Assembly (NCBI RefSeq): GCF_003014495.1
Contig: NZ_PYGC01000006.1
Location: 186,001 to 250,000 of the forward strand
Origin: Prolixibacter denitrificans
GTDB taxonomy: Bacteria; Bacteroidota; Bacteroidia; Bacteroidales; Prolixibacteraceae
DNA length: 64,000 nucleotides
Direction: 5' to 3'
Shown: in pieces, positions 43,172 through 51,050 of the stretch
How positions within the stretch are numbered: the stretch's first letter is position 1
How the letters are laid out: the number at the start of each line of letters is the position of its first letter
Program-made: the position numbers and the translations under genes
The notes under the pieces: model-generated
The model's input: the letters and a program-made list of their open reading frames with translations, nothing else
What the model was told of the DNA's origin: nothing
Databases searched by the model: none

Positions 43172-44265
43172 ATTTTTTCTCTCCATTCTTTTAATGTGTG
43201 TAAAAGATGATGAATTTGTTCTTCGGTATGCGTGCTCGATACGGTGATTCGCACAATGAACTGACTTGTTTTTACCGGGTAGTCAACTGCCGGCGCCACA
43301 ATTCCATTTTCTTCGAGGTATTGGGATAAAGCGTTGGCAGTCTGCTTTTCTTTAAAACAAAGAGGAATAATAGGAGTAGTTCCTTTTGTTGTCGAAAACG
43401 CCAGTTCTTCAACTCCCTTCCGGAGAATTCTGGTGTTTTCCATCAAACGGGTTCGCAGTTCCGGGCGACTCATGATTTGTTTCACGGAAGATAAACCCGC
43501 TGCTACAACCGGCGGAGGCAAGGCAGTAGAAGCACCGTAGAACGTTGATTTCTTCCGGATAGTGTCTGTCAGTTCGTGACTACCGGAAATAAAGCCGCCA
43601 TAAGAGCCGATGGCTTTACTCATGGTTTCACTTTGAAACAGGCCCGGTGCTTGGTCCAGGTGGAAGTGCTCTGGCGTACCCCGGCCATTTTCTCCCAGAA
43701 CGCCGGTCGCATGAGCATCATCTACAATCAGCAGTGCTCCGTACTTTTGCGCCAACAAATAGAGCTGGTCGACTGGAGTGATTTCTCCCGTAAGGGCAAA
43801 TACACCATCGGTTATAATTAAGGGCCTCTTTTTCGAAGAAGATTTTAGCAATTGTTCCAAGTGGTTGGGATTGGTATGCTTATAATATTCCACAGTCGAA
43901 ACGTCGCGCGGAATACCGTCTGTAATGCTCGAATGTGCCATCGAATCGACGAAGATGGAATCGTATTTCTCCCTTAGCACATGAAGCAGAATTTTATTTC
44001 CCATATACCCGGAAGCAAATACCACCGCATCCTGTTTAGCTTTGAATTCAGCCAGCGTTTTTTCCAGTTCCAGGTGAATGTCGGCAGTGCCGGTCGTTTG
44101 CCGGGAAGCGGCGAAGTTTACCCCATATTTTTTGAGAGCATCGACAGCGTTGTTTACCAGCGTCGGGTCATTGGCAAGTCCCAGGTAGTTGTTTCCGGCA
44201 AAATATGACAACGTCCTGTCATTTAACCTGATAGTTTGACCAACTCCGCCGTTTAAAATATTCAT
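43168..44265 (-). CDS. Alpha-oxoamine synthase family PLP enzyme (KBL/BioF-like)
   Basis: A 365-residue PLP-dependent enzyme of the alpha-oxoamine synthase group, which joins an amino acid and an acyl-CoA or acyl-ACP with loss of CO2 (as in KBL, BioF and CFAT). The PLP lysine is Lys217 in ETMSKAIGSYGG; VDDAHATGVLGENGRG and FASGYMGNK are also family motifs. It is slightly short, with no N-terminal extension. Its start is followed by the dipeptide epimerase in ATGA overlap, so the products may act in one pathway. The amino acid substrate is unknown; the usual labels glycine C-acetyltransferase or 8-amino-7-oxononanoate synthase are not supported by context (no bio or threonine-catabolic genes). 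Confidence 0.82.
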   Translation of the reverse strand: MNILNGGVGQTIRLNDRTLSYFAGNNYLGLANDPTLVNNAVDALKKYGVNFAASRQTTGTADIHLELEKTLAEFKAKQDAVVFASGYMGNKILLHVLREKYDSIFVDSMAHSSITDGIPRDVSTVEYYKHTNPNHLEQLLKSSSKKRPLIITDGVFALTGEITPVDQLYLLAQKYGALLIVDDAHATGVLGENGRGTPEHFHLDQAPGLFQSETMSKAIGSYGGFISGSHELTDTIRKKSTFYGASTALPPPVVAAGLSSVKQIMSRPELRTRLMENTRILRKGVEELAFSTTKGTTPIIPLCFKEKQTANALSQYLEENGIVAPAVDYPVKTSQFIVRITVSSTHTEEQIHHLLHTLKEWREKI

Positions 44266-44448
44266 AAGAAGAATTTTAGAAGTAGTAGGACAAGCAGAAA
44301 CCCGCTTTGTCTATATTGGTATTAATGTAAGTTATCATACCAATATGATGGAGTCAAATATAGTAAAAAGAAGCCAACATCTTAGTGGAATGCAGGTTTT
44401 CTTACCAGGAAGCAGCTCTTTTCCTGAGCAGGAACAAAAGAAGTAAGA

Positions 44449-45162
44449 TTACTTTTCCAGTAAATCGCGGATAACGATCGAACCAATAAAACAACCAAAT
44501 GCGGGTGGCATGTAAGAGATGGTTCCGACAGTCGATTTCTTGTTCTGCGATTCCTCGATGATGAGCTTTGATTTGTCGACGTCCTCGGGCGAAAACACGA
44601 CTTTGATTCCTTTGTTGATGTTTAGTTTTCGTAGTCTTTTGCGAATCATTTTGGCCAAGGCACAGTTATACGATTTTGAGATATCGGCGACCCGAATTTG
44701 AGTTGGGTCGAGTTTGCCGCCGGCTCCCATAGAACTCACAACCGGAAGCTGTCGTTCTTTTGCCTGCTGCAGCAGGTAAACCTTCGGCGACAAGGTATCG
44801 ATACAATCAACGACATAATCATACGGATAGGCATCGAGTACCTCTTCCATTCGCTCATCTTTCAGGTACTCGTTGATAATTTCCAGTTCAATCTCCGGAT
44901 TGATATCCCGGAACCGGGCACCCATGACTTCGGCTTTGGGCTTTCCTTCGTTGGAGACAAGCGCCGGTAACTGACGGTTCCGGTTGGTCATTTCTACAGA
45001 ATCTCCGTCTACGATGGTCATTCTTCCCACGCCTGCGCGGCAAATGGTTTCAGCTGCATAAGCGCCAACACCGCCTAATCCAACAACTAATACATGCGCG
45101 TTCTGTAACTTTTCAATTCCGGTGCTCCCAACCAGAAGCTCCGTCCGTTTGTACCATTTCAT
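44449..45162 (-). CDS. tcdA: tRNA threonylcarbamoyladenosine dehydratase TcdA
   Basis: A 237-residue E1-like (ThiF/MoeB/HesA) enzyme that cyclises t6A to ct6A at position 37 of ANN-decoding tRNAs. The ATP-binding VLVVGLGGVGAYAAE motif, RQLPALVSNEGKPKAEV and MGAGGKLDPTQIRVADIS are characteristic of TcdA (YgdL/CsdL), as is the CALAKMIRKRLR segment. A PPAFGCFIGSIVIRDLL end closes the protein. It follows the TatD-like gene in the reverse order, with 12 bases between, so the two may be one transcript. No partner CsdA/CsdE is near. Confidence 0.88.
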   Translation of the reverse strand: MKWYKRTELLVGSTGIEKLQNAHVLVVGLGGVGAYAAETICRAGVGRMTIVDGDSVEMTNRNRQLPALVSNEGKPKAEVMGARFRDINPEIELEIINEYLKDERMEEVLDAYPYDYVVDCIDTLSPKVYLLQQAKERQLPVVSSMGAGGKLDPTQIRVADISKSYNCALAKMIRKRLRKLNINKGIKVVFSPEDVDKSKLIIEESQNKKSTVGTISYMPPAFGCFIGSIVIRDLLEK

Positions 45163-45174
45163 TTTAGGAAAAAA

Positions 45175-45864
45175 TTATGCCCGGACAATGGGTCCGAAGA
45201 TTTTTTTTAGGTTGCCAAAGATATGCATTTTCAGATCTTCGGGAGGCATATTGTTGAGAAGAGCAACTTCGTGGTAAATCTCTCTGATATCTACGTTGGT
45301 ATCATCGGTTTCGATGAATAGATTCTCTATCGGAATGATTTCGATGGATTCGCGAAGTTTAGCACGGCGGTCGAGTAGGTGAGAACCAATGGAAAAGATA
45401 AAATTCTTTTTGAGTAGTTGTTGCGTGGTTTGCAGATTGCCGGTATAGCCATGTAATATCCAGGGAATGGAGGTGTCTTTTTTCAATCGGCTCACATCCT
45501 GCCAACATCTTACACAATGGATGATAATTGGTTTTCCGATTTTTTCTGCTGCTTCAATATGAAGTTGGAAAATCTCTTCCTGAATAGCAAGCGAAGTGTG
45601 AATGGAACGGTCGAGGCCAGTTTCACCGATACCGACAATATATGGATTTCCGATGTTGCGCTCCAGCATTTCGCGCGCTTCGTCCGGCGTGAACAGATGG
45701 GCATGCCACGGATGTATGCCTGCAGTTACAGGATAATTCAGCGAAGGATTCTGCTCAAAATCCTGTAAAAACAAGCTTTGCAGCTGAAATAGGTCTTCCT
45801 GTTCAACCGCGTCGTGTGTATGGATGTCGATATAGGGAACAGGCACAACTATGCTTTTTATCAA
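45175..45864 (-). CDS. TatD-family metal-dependent hydrolase
   Basis: A 229-residue TIM-barrel hydrolase. The metal-binding HxH (IDIHTHDA), the barrel Glu (IVGIGETGLD), His (IIHCVRCWQDV and ILHGYTGN) and late Asp (IETDDTNV) give the full TatD metal site. TatD relatives have DNase or D-aminoacyl-tRNA deacylase activity; the role of this one is not known. It is shorter than TatD (about 260) and closer to the YjjV-like branch. It is transcribed leftward with tcdA as the next gene. Its start is 48 bases from a divergent B3/B4 gene. Confidence 0.82.
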   Translation of the reverse strand: MIKSIVVPVPYIDIHTHDAVEQEDLFQLQSLFLQDFEQNPSLNYPVTAGIHPWHAHLFTPDEAREMLERNIGNPYIVGIGETGLDRSIHTSLAIQEEIFQLHIEAAEKIGKPIIIHCVRCWQDVSRLKKDTSIPWILHGYTGNLQTTQQLLKKNFIFSIGSHLLDRRAKLRESIEIIPIENLFIETDDTNVDIREIYHEVALLNNMPPEDLKMHIFGNLKKIFGPIVRA

Positions 45865-45912
45865 ATGTAATGATTATTTTCGGATAGAATTAACTAGAAA
45901 AGTAGATTAGGG

Positions 45913-46575
45913 ATGACTAAAATTGAAATTTCCGTTGATTTGAAATCGCATGTACCTGAAATGGTTCTGGGGTGCATCGAGTGTGATGTACAAATCGGAC
46001 TGTCGGGAGAGGAGTTATTGAACCGGATGAAGGAAACGGAAAATAGAATTAAAGAGCATCTTCCATTGAATAAAATAAGCCAGAAAAGTGCGATTCAGGC
46101 ATCGCGTAAAGCTTATAAAGCATGCGGAAAAGACCCGGCACGGTACCGCCTTTCGGCGGAAGCCTTGACGCGACGTGTTGTTCGTGGATTAGGACTTTAT
46201 CACATCAACAATATTGTCGATCTGGTTAATCTGATTTCGCTGGAAACCGGAATTTCCATCGGGGGTTATGATGTGGAAAAAATCGTAGGCGATGTCCAAA
46301 TGGGAATTGGTAAAAACAACGAGCCTTACCAGGCGATTGGCCGGGGAGAACTTAACATCGAATTTTTACCGGTTTTCCGTGATGAGGAATCGGCGTTTGG
46401 AAGTCCGACAAGTGATTCAGAACGAACCTCAGTTACCAATGCAACCAAACGTTTTCTGATGGTGATAATTGGCTTCTCTGGTCAGGAAGAAACCGAAAAA
46501 GCAATGGAACTTGCTGTTGAGCTATTGACTCGTTATGGCAAGGCCAAAAAATTGGAACAATGGATTGTTGAATAA
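45913..46575 (+). CDS. B3/B4 domain protein (PheRS beta-subunit-related)
   Basis: A 220-residue stand-alone B3/B4 domain, the editing-related module of the phenylalanyl-tRNA synthetase beta subunit. Family marks are IQASRKAYKACGKDPARYRLS and FRDEESAFGSPTSDSERTSV, the latter corresponding to the ligand pocket. Related proteins are proposed to trim or recognise mischarged tRNA or free non-cognate amino acids; no role is proven for this branch. It starts a short plus-strand run with an acyltransferase and an omega-amidase gene, although 68 bases separate the first two. Confidence 0.82.
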   Translation: MTKIEISVDLKSHVPEMVLGCIECDVQIGLSGEELLNRMKETENRIKEHLPLNKISQKSAIQASRKAYKACGKDPARYRLSAEALTRRVVRGLGLYHINNIVDLVNLISLETGISIGGYDVEKIVGDVQMGIGKNNEPYQAIGRGELNIEFLPVFRDEESAFGSPTSDSERTSVTNATKRFLMVIIGFSGQEETEKAMELAVELLTRYGKAKKLEQWIVE

Positions 46576-46643
46576 GCGTGTGCAAAGAAGATAAAAGGAC
46601 TATTTTTGCGTGAAATAATGCAGACACATTTAAGCAAACACTA

Positions 46644-47204
46644 ATGAAGAAACTTACCGGATTTATATTACGTCTCCTGGGATGGAAAGCGATGAGCGGT
46701 GTTGCTCCTGAATCGAAATGTATTATTCTGGGCGCACCGCATACCTCAGCTCTCGATTTTGTCATTTCATGGATTTATTATACCAGCGTAGGTGGGAAAG
46801 CTTACGTGATGATAAAAAAGGAGTTTTTCTTCTGGCCCCTGGGATACATCGTTCGTGCCATGGGGGGTATTCCGGTCGACCGGAAAAAAGGGGCGAATGT
46901 CTTGAAGCAAGTCGTTGATGAATTTAAAAAACGCGATTACATGCATCTGGCCATTGCACCGGAGGGAACCCGTAAACCCACAGCACGCTGGAAAGGCGGT
47001 TTTCATACGATGGCCCGTTTGGCTGGTGTTCCGGTTTATTTGGGCTATTTTGATTGGGGCAAAAAAGAAATAGGCTTCAATGAAAAATTTGAACTATCCG
47101 ATGACCTGAACGCCGATCTGAAGCGGGTGCGTCAGTGGTACAAGGACAAAGGCGTACAGGGAAAACATCCGGAGATGTTTAATACCGGAAACGATTTGGA
47201 TTAA
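46644..47204 (+). CDS. 1-acylglycerol-3-phosphate acyltransferase-like membrane enzyme
   Basis: A 186-residue acyltransferase of the PlsC type. The catalytic H-x4-D is His33 and Asp38 (APHTSALDFV), and the second motif is PEGTRKP near residue 110. No N-terminal transmembrane anchor is seen; such proteins bind the inner leaflet peripherally. The acceptor could be lysophosphatidic acid or another lipid. The gene is 12 bases from the following omega-amidase gene, so the two are likely co-transcribed without evident link in function. Confidence 0.8.
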   Translation: MKKLTGFILRLLGWKAMSGVAPESKCIILGAPHTSALDFVISWIYYTSVGGKAYVMIKKEFFFWPLGYIVRAMGGIPVDRKKGANVLKQVVDEFKKRDYMHLAIAPEGTRKPTARWKGGFHTMARLAGVPVYLGYFDWGKKEIGFNEKFELSDDLNADLKRVRQWYKDKGVQGKHPEMFNTGNDLD

Positions 47205-47216
47205 AAAAAGCAGCTT

Positions 47217-47999
47217 ATGAAAAACGGAAACGATCTTCGCATTACACTCATACAACCGGATCTTTATTGGGAATCTCCACAGAAAAACCGGAACCATTTA
47301 GAGGAAATGATCGATTCCATTGGAGGACCGACCGACCTGATCGTCCTTCCGGAGATGTTCACTACCGGTTTTTCAATGAATGCCCTGGCTTTGGCTGAAC
47401 CGATGGATGGTGACACTATGCAATGGATGAAGAAGAAAGCTGCCGAATTGGATGCAGCTGTATGTGGAAGTGTTATTACGGAAGATGCCGGAGGTCGTTA
47501 CAACCGTTTACTGTTTGTTCAACCCGATGGAAGTTATGCCACCTACGATAAAAGGCATTTGTTCCTCATTGAGGGTGAAATAGGTGTTTTCGAACCGGGG
47601 AAAGAGCGGGTGATAGTCAATTTCAGGGGATGGAGAATCGCTCTTTACATATGTTATGATGTAAGGTTTCCCGTTTGGTCACGTAACCAGAAAGACACCG
47701 ATTTAGCCCTTTACGTAGCCAATTGGCCGGCTTCTCGTACGCAGGTGTGGCAAACGTTGCTAAAAGCCCGCGCTATCGAAAACCAGATTTATGTAGCGGG
47801 TGTGAACCGGGTTGGCTCTGACGGAAATGACATAGATTACTGTGGCGATTCGCTGCTGGTAAATCCTCGGGGAGAAGTGATGCATCGACTGGAGAACCGG
47901 GAAGAAGTCATTACAGACACACTTTCGATGGAGAGCCTTGAAAGCTTCCGTATAAAATTCCCGGTAGGAAATGATGCCGACGATTTTCGGTTGCTCTGA
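47217..47999 (+). CDS. Omega-amidase / nitrilase-family amidohydrolase (YafV-like)
   Basis: A 260-residue nitrilase-superfamily enzyme that probably hydrolyses alpha-ketoglutaramate or alpha-ketosuccinamate. The catalytic triad is Glu46 (VLPEMFTTGFSMN), Lys112 (TYDKRHLF) and Cys146 (YICYDVRFP); the GFSMN and RFPVWSRN motifs are typical of the YafV/NIT2 branch that acts in methionine salvage and glutamine metabolism. Length is normal. The gene directly abuts a facing membrane-protein gene with one base between stops. Confidence 0.88.
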   Translation: MKNGNDLRITLIQPDLYWESPQKNRNHLEEMIDSIGGPTDLIVLPEMFTTGFSMNALALAEPMDGDTMQWMKKKAAELDAAVCGSVITEDAGGRYNRLLFVQPDGSYATYDKRHLFLIEGEIGVFEPGKERVIVNFRGWRIALYICYDVRFPVWSRNQKDTDLALYVANWPASRTQVWQTLLKARAIENQIYVAGVNRVGSDGNDIDYCGDSLLVNPRGEVMHRLENREEVITDTLSMESLESFRIKFPVGNDADDFRLL

Positions 48000-48000
48000 T

Positions 48001-48426
48001 TTAGATGGAGCTGGTTAGCAACAACCGGATAATGACGACTGAAATAAACGCCAGGGCAACAATCATCAGTGTTCCCAGCTGCTCAATGGTGCGGCGGTGA
48101 AGCATGATTTCGTTGGGAAGTAAAGTCACTTCTTCTCCCGTTAAGGCATTTAACGTTGCCCGGGATAGTTTGTAGAAGAAGAAATTCGGAATGAAATAGA
48201 CCAAGCCGGGAACCAGCAGGAATATAGCTTTAAATTCAGCTGCATAATGATGTGCGAAAGCCGGAAAACCGGCAGGCAATTGAATAAAGCGGCTCGAATA
48301 AATGGCTACTGCCATATAAATACCTGTAAAAGCAAAGCCAATTATTGACAGAAATACACCCCATTTTGCCGTCGCATGCAAATCGCGCAAAACATAATCC
48401 GACTGTTGATAATCCTGAATTTCCAT
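48001..48426 (-). CDS. Small three-helix membrane protein (DUF5362-like)
   Basis: A 141-residue integral membrane protein of unknown function, with three to four hydrophobic segments (FLSIIGFAFTGIYMAVAI, AIFLLVPGLVYFIPNFFFY, LMIVALAFISVVIIRLLL). The start YVLRDLHATAKWGVFLSIIGF resembles DUF5362 proteins of Bacteroidota. These are found alone and have no assigned role. Its stop lies one base from that of the facing omega-amidase gene. The 527 bases to the right hold the promoter and operator region of the BlaI-type regulator. Confidence 0.7.
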   Translation of the reverse strand: MEIQDYQQSDYVLRDLHATAKWGVFLSIIGFAFTGIYMAVAIYSSRFIQLPAGFPAFAHHYAAEFKAIFLLVPGLVYFIPNFFFYKLSRATLNALTGEEVTLLPNEIMLHRRTIEQLGTLMIVALAFISVVIIRLLLTSSI

Positions 48427-48740
48427 GAGAAATAATTTGGTTTAGAGGAATTAATCTAAACTTACAGAAACGCAGAGTAATAGTCAATATCGCTTGCTCA
48501 AAAAACGTACGTTATCAACAGTTTGTTAACAAGTTTCTAACGAGATTTCAACGAACGATCGCTGACGAACACCACGCGGTGATCTTCGCTGAATTTTCAG
48601 ACAAATTACTTCCTTTTGTTTTTCGAAATATTCTGAGTGATTTGAGGTTGAAGTAGGAGAGTATGCACTTAAAACGAATCGTTACCCAAAATATTTTCGA
48701 GATGGCTACTTTTTCCTCACAGTCTACTTCTACTTACAAA

Positions 48741-48756
48741 AACTAATCGTTTAGTT
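48741..48756. promoter_or_regulatory. BlaI-type operator-like palindrome 1
   Basis: AACTAA, TCGT, TTAGTT. Its TTAGTT includes the TTG of the likely -33 box. Centre at 48748.5. Confidence 0.65.
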
Positions 48757-48785
48757 GGAAAACTAAAAAATTAGTTTTACTATTG
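48755..48785 (+). promoter_or_regulatory. Likely main promoter of the BlaI-type module
   Basis: TTG at 48755-48757, a 20-base spacer, and TACTATTG at 48778-48785, one base from the TAnnTTTG consensus. Two operator palindromes cover it, as expected for autorepression. Transcription would start near 48792, about 160 bases before blaI. Confidence 0.55.
48759..48778. promoter_or_regulatory. BlaI-type operator-like palindrome 2
   Basis: AAAACTAA, AAAA, TTAGTTTT: perfect eight-base arms. Its centre (48768.5) is exactly 20 bp from that of palindrome 1, two turns of DNA, so both would lie on one face of the helix. Confidence 0.7.
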
Positions 48786-48798
48786 TGAATAGATTTCC

Positions 48799-48879
48799 AT
48801 GCGCAGGAAACAGGTTATAGAAAAAATCGAAAAACTGGATAATATGAAAAAGGAAAAGAGATGGGGCATACCGCCCTGA
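48799..48879 (+). CDS. Possible 26-residue leader peptide
   Basis: ATG at 48799 opens 26 codons, a strongly basic peptide (MRRKQVIEKIEKLDNMKKE at the start) ending IPP-stop. The stop coincides with the 3' side of a terminator hairpin. It lies between the likely promoter and blaI, as a leader peptide would. No good ribosome-binding site is seen, so it may not be translated. Confidence 0.25.
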   Translation: MRRKQVIEKIEKLDNMKKEKRWGIPP

Positions 48880-48886
48880 TTTTTTT
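48863..48886 (+). terminator. Terminator-like hairpin in the blaI leader (possible attenuator)
   Basis: GGGGC, loop ATACC, GCCCT (one G-U pair), then GA and seven T. A five-base stem is short but G/C rich. It lies 68 bases before the blaI start, downstream of the main promoter. Confidence 0.5.
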
Positions 48887-48895
48887 ATCTCGATT

Positions 48896-48911
48896 AACTA
48901 AAAAAATAGTT
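48896..48911. promoter_or_regulatory. BlaI-type operator-like palindrome 3
   Basis: AACTAA, AAAA, ATAGTT: one mismatch to the AACTAA-N4-TTAGTT form of the other two. It includes TAGTTTG, a weak -7-like box, and lies 43 bases before the blaI ATG. The leader next forms CTTCGG (48927) with CCGAAG (48942), a hairpin that holds part of the AAGGAA ribosome site. Confidence 0.55.
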
Positions 48912-48953
48912 TGAAATAAATAACTACTTCGGTACCTTTAGCCGAAGGAATAA

Positions 48954-49364
48954 ATGTTATTGAATAATAGTCAACTTACAATGAAAGAACTGACAAGAGC
49001 AGAAGAACAGGTGATGCAACTACTGTGGGATATGGACAAGGCGTTCGTACGCGATATCATCGACGAGATGCCGGAGCCGAAACCAGCCTACAATACCGTT
49101 TCCACCATCGTCAGGATACTGGAGAAAAAGGGTTTTGTCGATCACAAGGCATACGGTAAATCGCATCAGTATTTTCCTATCGTCAGTAAAAAGGAGTACA
49201 CCCGTTCGTTTGGGAAGCGTTTTATGCGGAACTATTTCGACGGTTCATTTAAGGAAATGGTTTCCTTTTTTGCCCGGGAGGACAAACTGGATATTCATGA
49301 TCTGAATGACTTGCTGGAAGAAGTCCGGCGCGAGATAGATACAGATGATGAAAAGAAATCATGA
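48954..49364 (+). CDS. BlaI/MecI/CopY-family transcriptional repressor
   Basis: A 136-residue winged-helix repressor. The family core is LTRAEEQVMQLLWDMDKAFVRDI and PAYNTVSTIVRILEKKGFVDHK, followed by the C-terminal dimer and cleavage region. In the classical system a membrane protease (BlaR/MecR) cuts the repressor upon a signal; here a protease gene follows 33 bases later. ATG at 48954 follows GAAGGAA; ATG at 48981 would drop nine residues. Three palindromes upstream (see separate entries) fit autoregulation. The signal need not be a beta-lactam. Confidence 0.9.
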   Translation: MLLNNSQLTMKELTRAEEQVMQLLWDMDKAFVRDIIDEMPEPKPAYNTVSTIVRILEKKGFVDHKAYGKSHQYFPIVSKKEYTRSFGKRFMRNYFDGSFKEMVSFFAREDKLDIHDLNDLLEEVRREIDTDDEKKS

Positions 49365-49397
49365 AGTAATAATGATTGACAACTGACTTTAACTATT

Positions 49398-50909
49398 ATG
49401 AGCACTTATATCAACTTCATAACAGAATCGGGAATAAGCCTCGGCTTACTCACCCTGGTCTATTTCTTCTTTCTTCGCAAAGAGACGTTTTTCCGGTTAA
49501 ACCGTGTGTATCTTATCGTATCAGCTGTTTTTTCTGGTATACTTCCGTTGCTTCATATTCCGGTGTTTCTGAATTCGGCATCGTCCAATCTGGCGCTAAT
49601 TGCCAGCGGACCTCGGGTTCTAGAAGCGGTAGATGTGTACGGTGGAGCCGGAGCCAATGCATCAGGATTATTTCTTTCATTGCCTCTCATTGGTCTGATA
49701 TATTTTAGTGGCATTCTCTTTTTCGCGCTGCGTTTTACCTGGAAACTGGGCCAGATGGTCTTGTTGGTTCGCAGTGGTGAAAAACGCAAATACAAGGGCC
49801 TGACCATTGTCCGTCTGGGATTTGAAACATCCGCTTTTTCCTTTTTTCGCTGGCTTTTTGTTGGCCGCGATTTCCAATTCGGGACGGAGGAAAGCAATCA
49901 TATCCTGAAACACGAGATGGTGCACATCCGGCAACGGCATTCCGTCGATGTTTTATTACTCGAATTGGTCGTTCTGGTACAATGGTTCAATCCATTCATC
50001 TGGTATTTGCGCCGAGCTGTAAGGGAAAATCACGAATTTCTGGCCGATGCGCTGGTGGTTAACAAGGGCATTTCGCCTGTACGTTACAAAGCCATGCTGA
50101 TTGAACAGGTGACCGGCATTCAGCTTCAGGTCGCCAACAACTTCAATTATTCCTTACTAAAAAGCAGAATGAAAATGATTTCAAAAATAAAATCCCCTCG
50201 GTGGGCTGGATATAAATACCTGATTGGATTAATGACCATGCTGTTGCTGGTAGTTGTTTTTGCTTGCGAAAAAACGTCGGAGCCAGCAACTGATCAGGTT
50301 GCTGTTAAATCGGCATCAGTCGATAAGCAACCATTAATTTTAATTGATGAGGTCGTGGCCAGCAAGGCAGTGATGGATACTTTAGATCCGAAATCCATTG
50401 CCAAAATTAACGTTTTCAAAGACAAAAAGAGTTTAGAGGGATTCGCCGTGCATTACGGAGAAGATAATGTGAAGAACGGAGTAATGCAGATTTTTACCCA
50501 GAAGTTTCTTGATAAACTACAGGAGAATACGGTGGAGAAAAATGCCAGCATGACCGGGCAGAATACAGGTGATAACGCGGAATACGAGGGCTCTCCTGTA
50601 TTCTTCATCGTAGAGAAAATGCCTGAGTTTCCAGGTGGTGATTTGGCACTTAGAAAATATATTGCGGCAAATATTCATTATCCCAAAGATGCCCAGGAGA
50701 ATGGAGTTCAAGGCAAGGTTTACGTTAACTTCATCGTTACCAAAACAGGAGCTGTGGGAGGAGCAAAGATCGCTCGTGGCATTTCTCCTTCGTTGGATGC
50801 TGAAGCATTGCGGGTTGTAAACAATTTGCCCAAATGGACTCCCGGAACGCAAAGAGGAGAACCAGTGAACGTCCAGTTCACTGTGCCAATCAATTTTGTG
50901 TTGCAGTGA
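49398..50909 (+). CDS. BlaR/MecR-like M56 membrane protease with C-terminal TonB-like domain
   Basis: A 503-residue protein. The N-terminal half has four transmembrane segments and the M56 zinc site: His172, Glu173, His176 (HEMVHIRQRHSVD), with a downstream Glu in ENHEFLADALV. A fourth membrane segment lies near 275-290. Residues about 300-395 hold a variable periplasmic region, and 400-503 form a TonB C-terminal domain (GGDLALRKYIAANIHYPKDA, then GKVYVNFIVTKTGAV and WTPGTQRGEPVNVQFTVPI). No penicillin-binding sensor is present. It is the expected protease partner of the preceding repressor, yet the TonB-like end suggests coupling to an outer-membrane signal or stress. The gene is followed by a hairpin terminator. 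Confidence 0.85.
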   Translation: MSTYINFITESGISLGLLTLVYFFFLRKETFFRLNRVYLIVSAVFSGILPLLHIPVFLNSASSNLALIASGPRVLEAVDVYGGAGANASGLFLSLPLIGLIYFSGILFFALRFTWKLGQMVLLVRSGEKRKYKGLTIVRLGFETSAFSFFRWLFVGRDFQFGTEESNHILKHEMVHIRQRHSVDVLLLELVVLVQWFNPFIWYLRRAVRENHEFLADALVVNKGISPVRYKAMLIEQVTGIQLQVANNFNYSLLKSRMKMISKIKSPRWAGYKYLIGLMTMLLLVVVFACEKTSEPATDQVAVKSASVDKQPLILIDEVVASKAVMDTLDPKSIAKINVFKDKKSLEGFAVHYGEDNVKNGVMQIFTQKFLDKLQENTVEKNASMTGQNTGDNAEYEGSPVFFIVEKMPEFPGGDLALRKYIAANIHYPKDAQENGVQGKVYVNFIVTKTGAVGGAKIARGISPSLDAEALRVVNNLPKWTPGTQRGEPVNVQFTVPINFVLQ

Positions 50910-50992
50910 ATAGCCGGACATCCCATACCCGAATTTAGGGTGGTCGTATCGCAATTTCACTTGCGTTGAAAAACAGTTGAATAAGATAAGAG

Positions 50993-51034
50993 GAGATGCC
51001 GGAGCGATTAGTTGATCAACGGCATCTCTTTTTT
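50993..51034 (+). terminator. Rho-independent terminator after the blaR-like gene
   Basis: GAGATGCCG pairs with CGGCATCTC, followed by six T. It lies just before the TPR gene start at 51051. Confidence 0.85.
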
Positions 51035-51050
51035 CTTTAAATCCCCCGAT

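Noticed and set aside
43168-44265. Glycine C-acetyltransferase of threonine breakdown, or BioF
   Set aside because: No threonine dehydrogenase or biotin genes nearby, and the coupled gene is an epimerase, so these specific names were not used.
48673-48683. AACGA-A-TCGTT palindrome
   Set aside because: Eleven bases only, not linked to a promoter or to the operator form found nearby; likely by chance.
48954-50909. Beta-lactam resistance operon
   Set aside because: The protease lacks a penicillin-binding sensor and no beta-lactamase gene is near, so no resistance call is supported.
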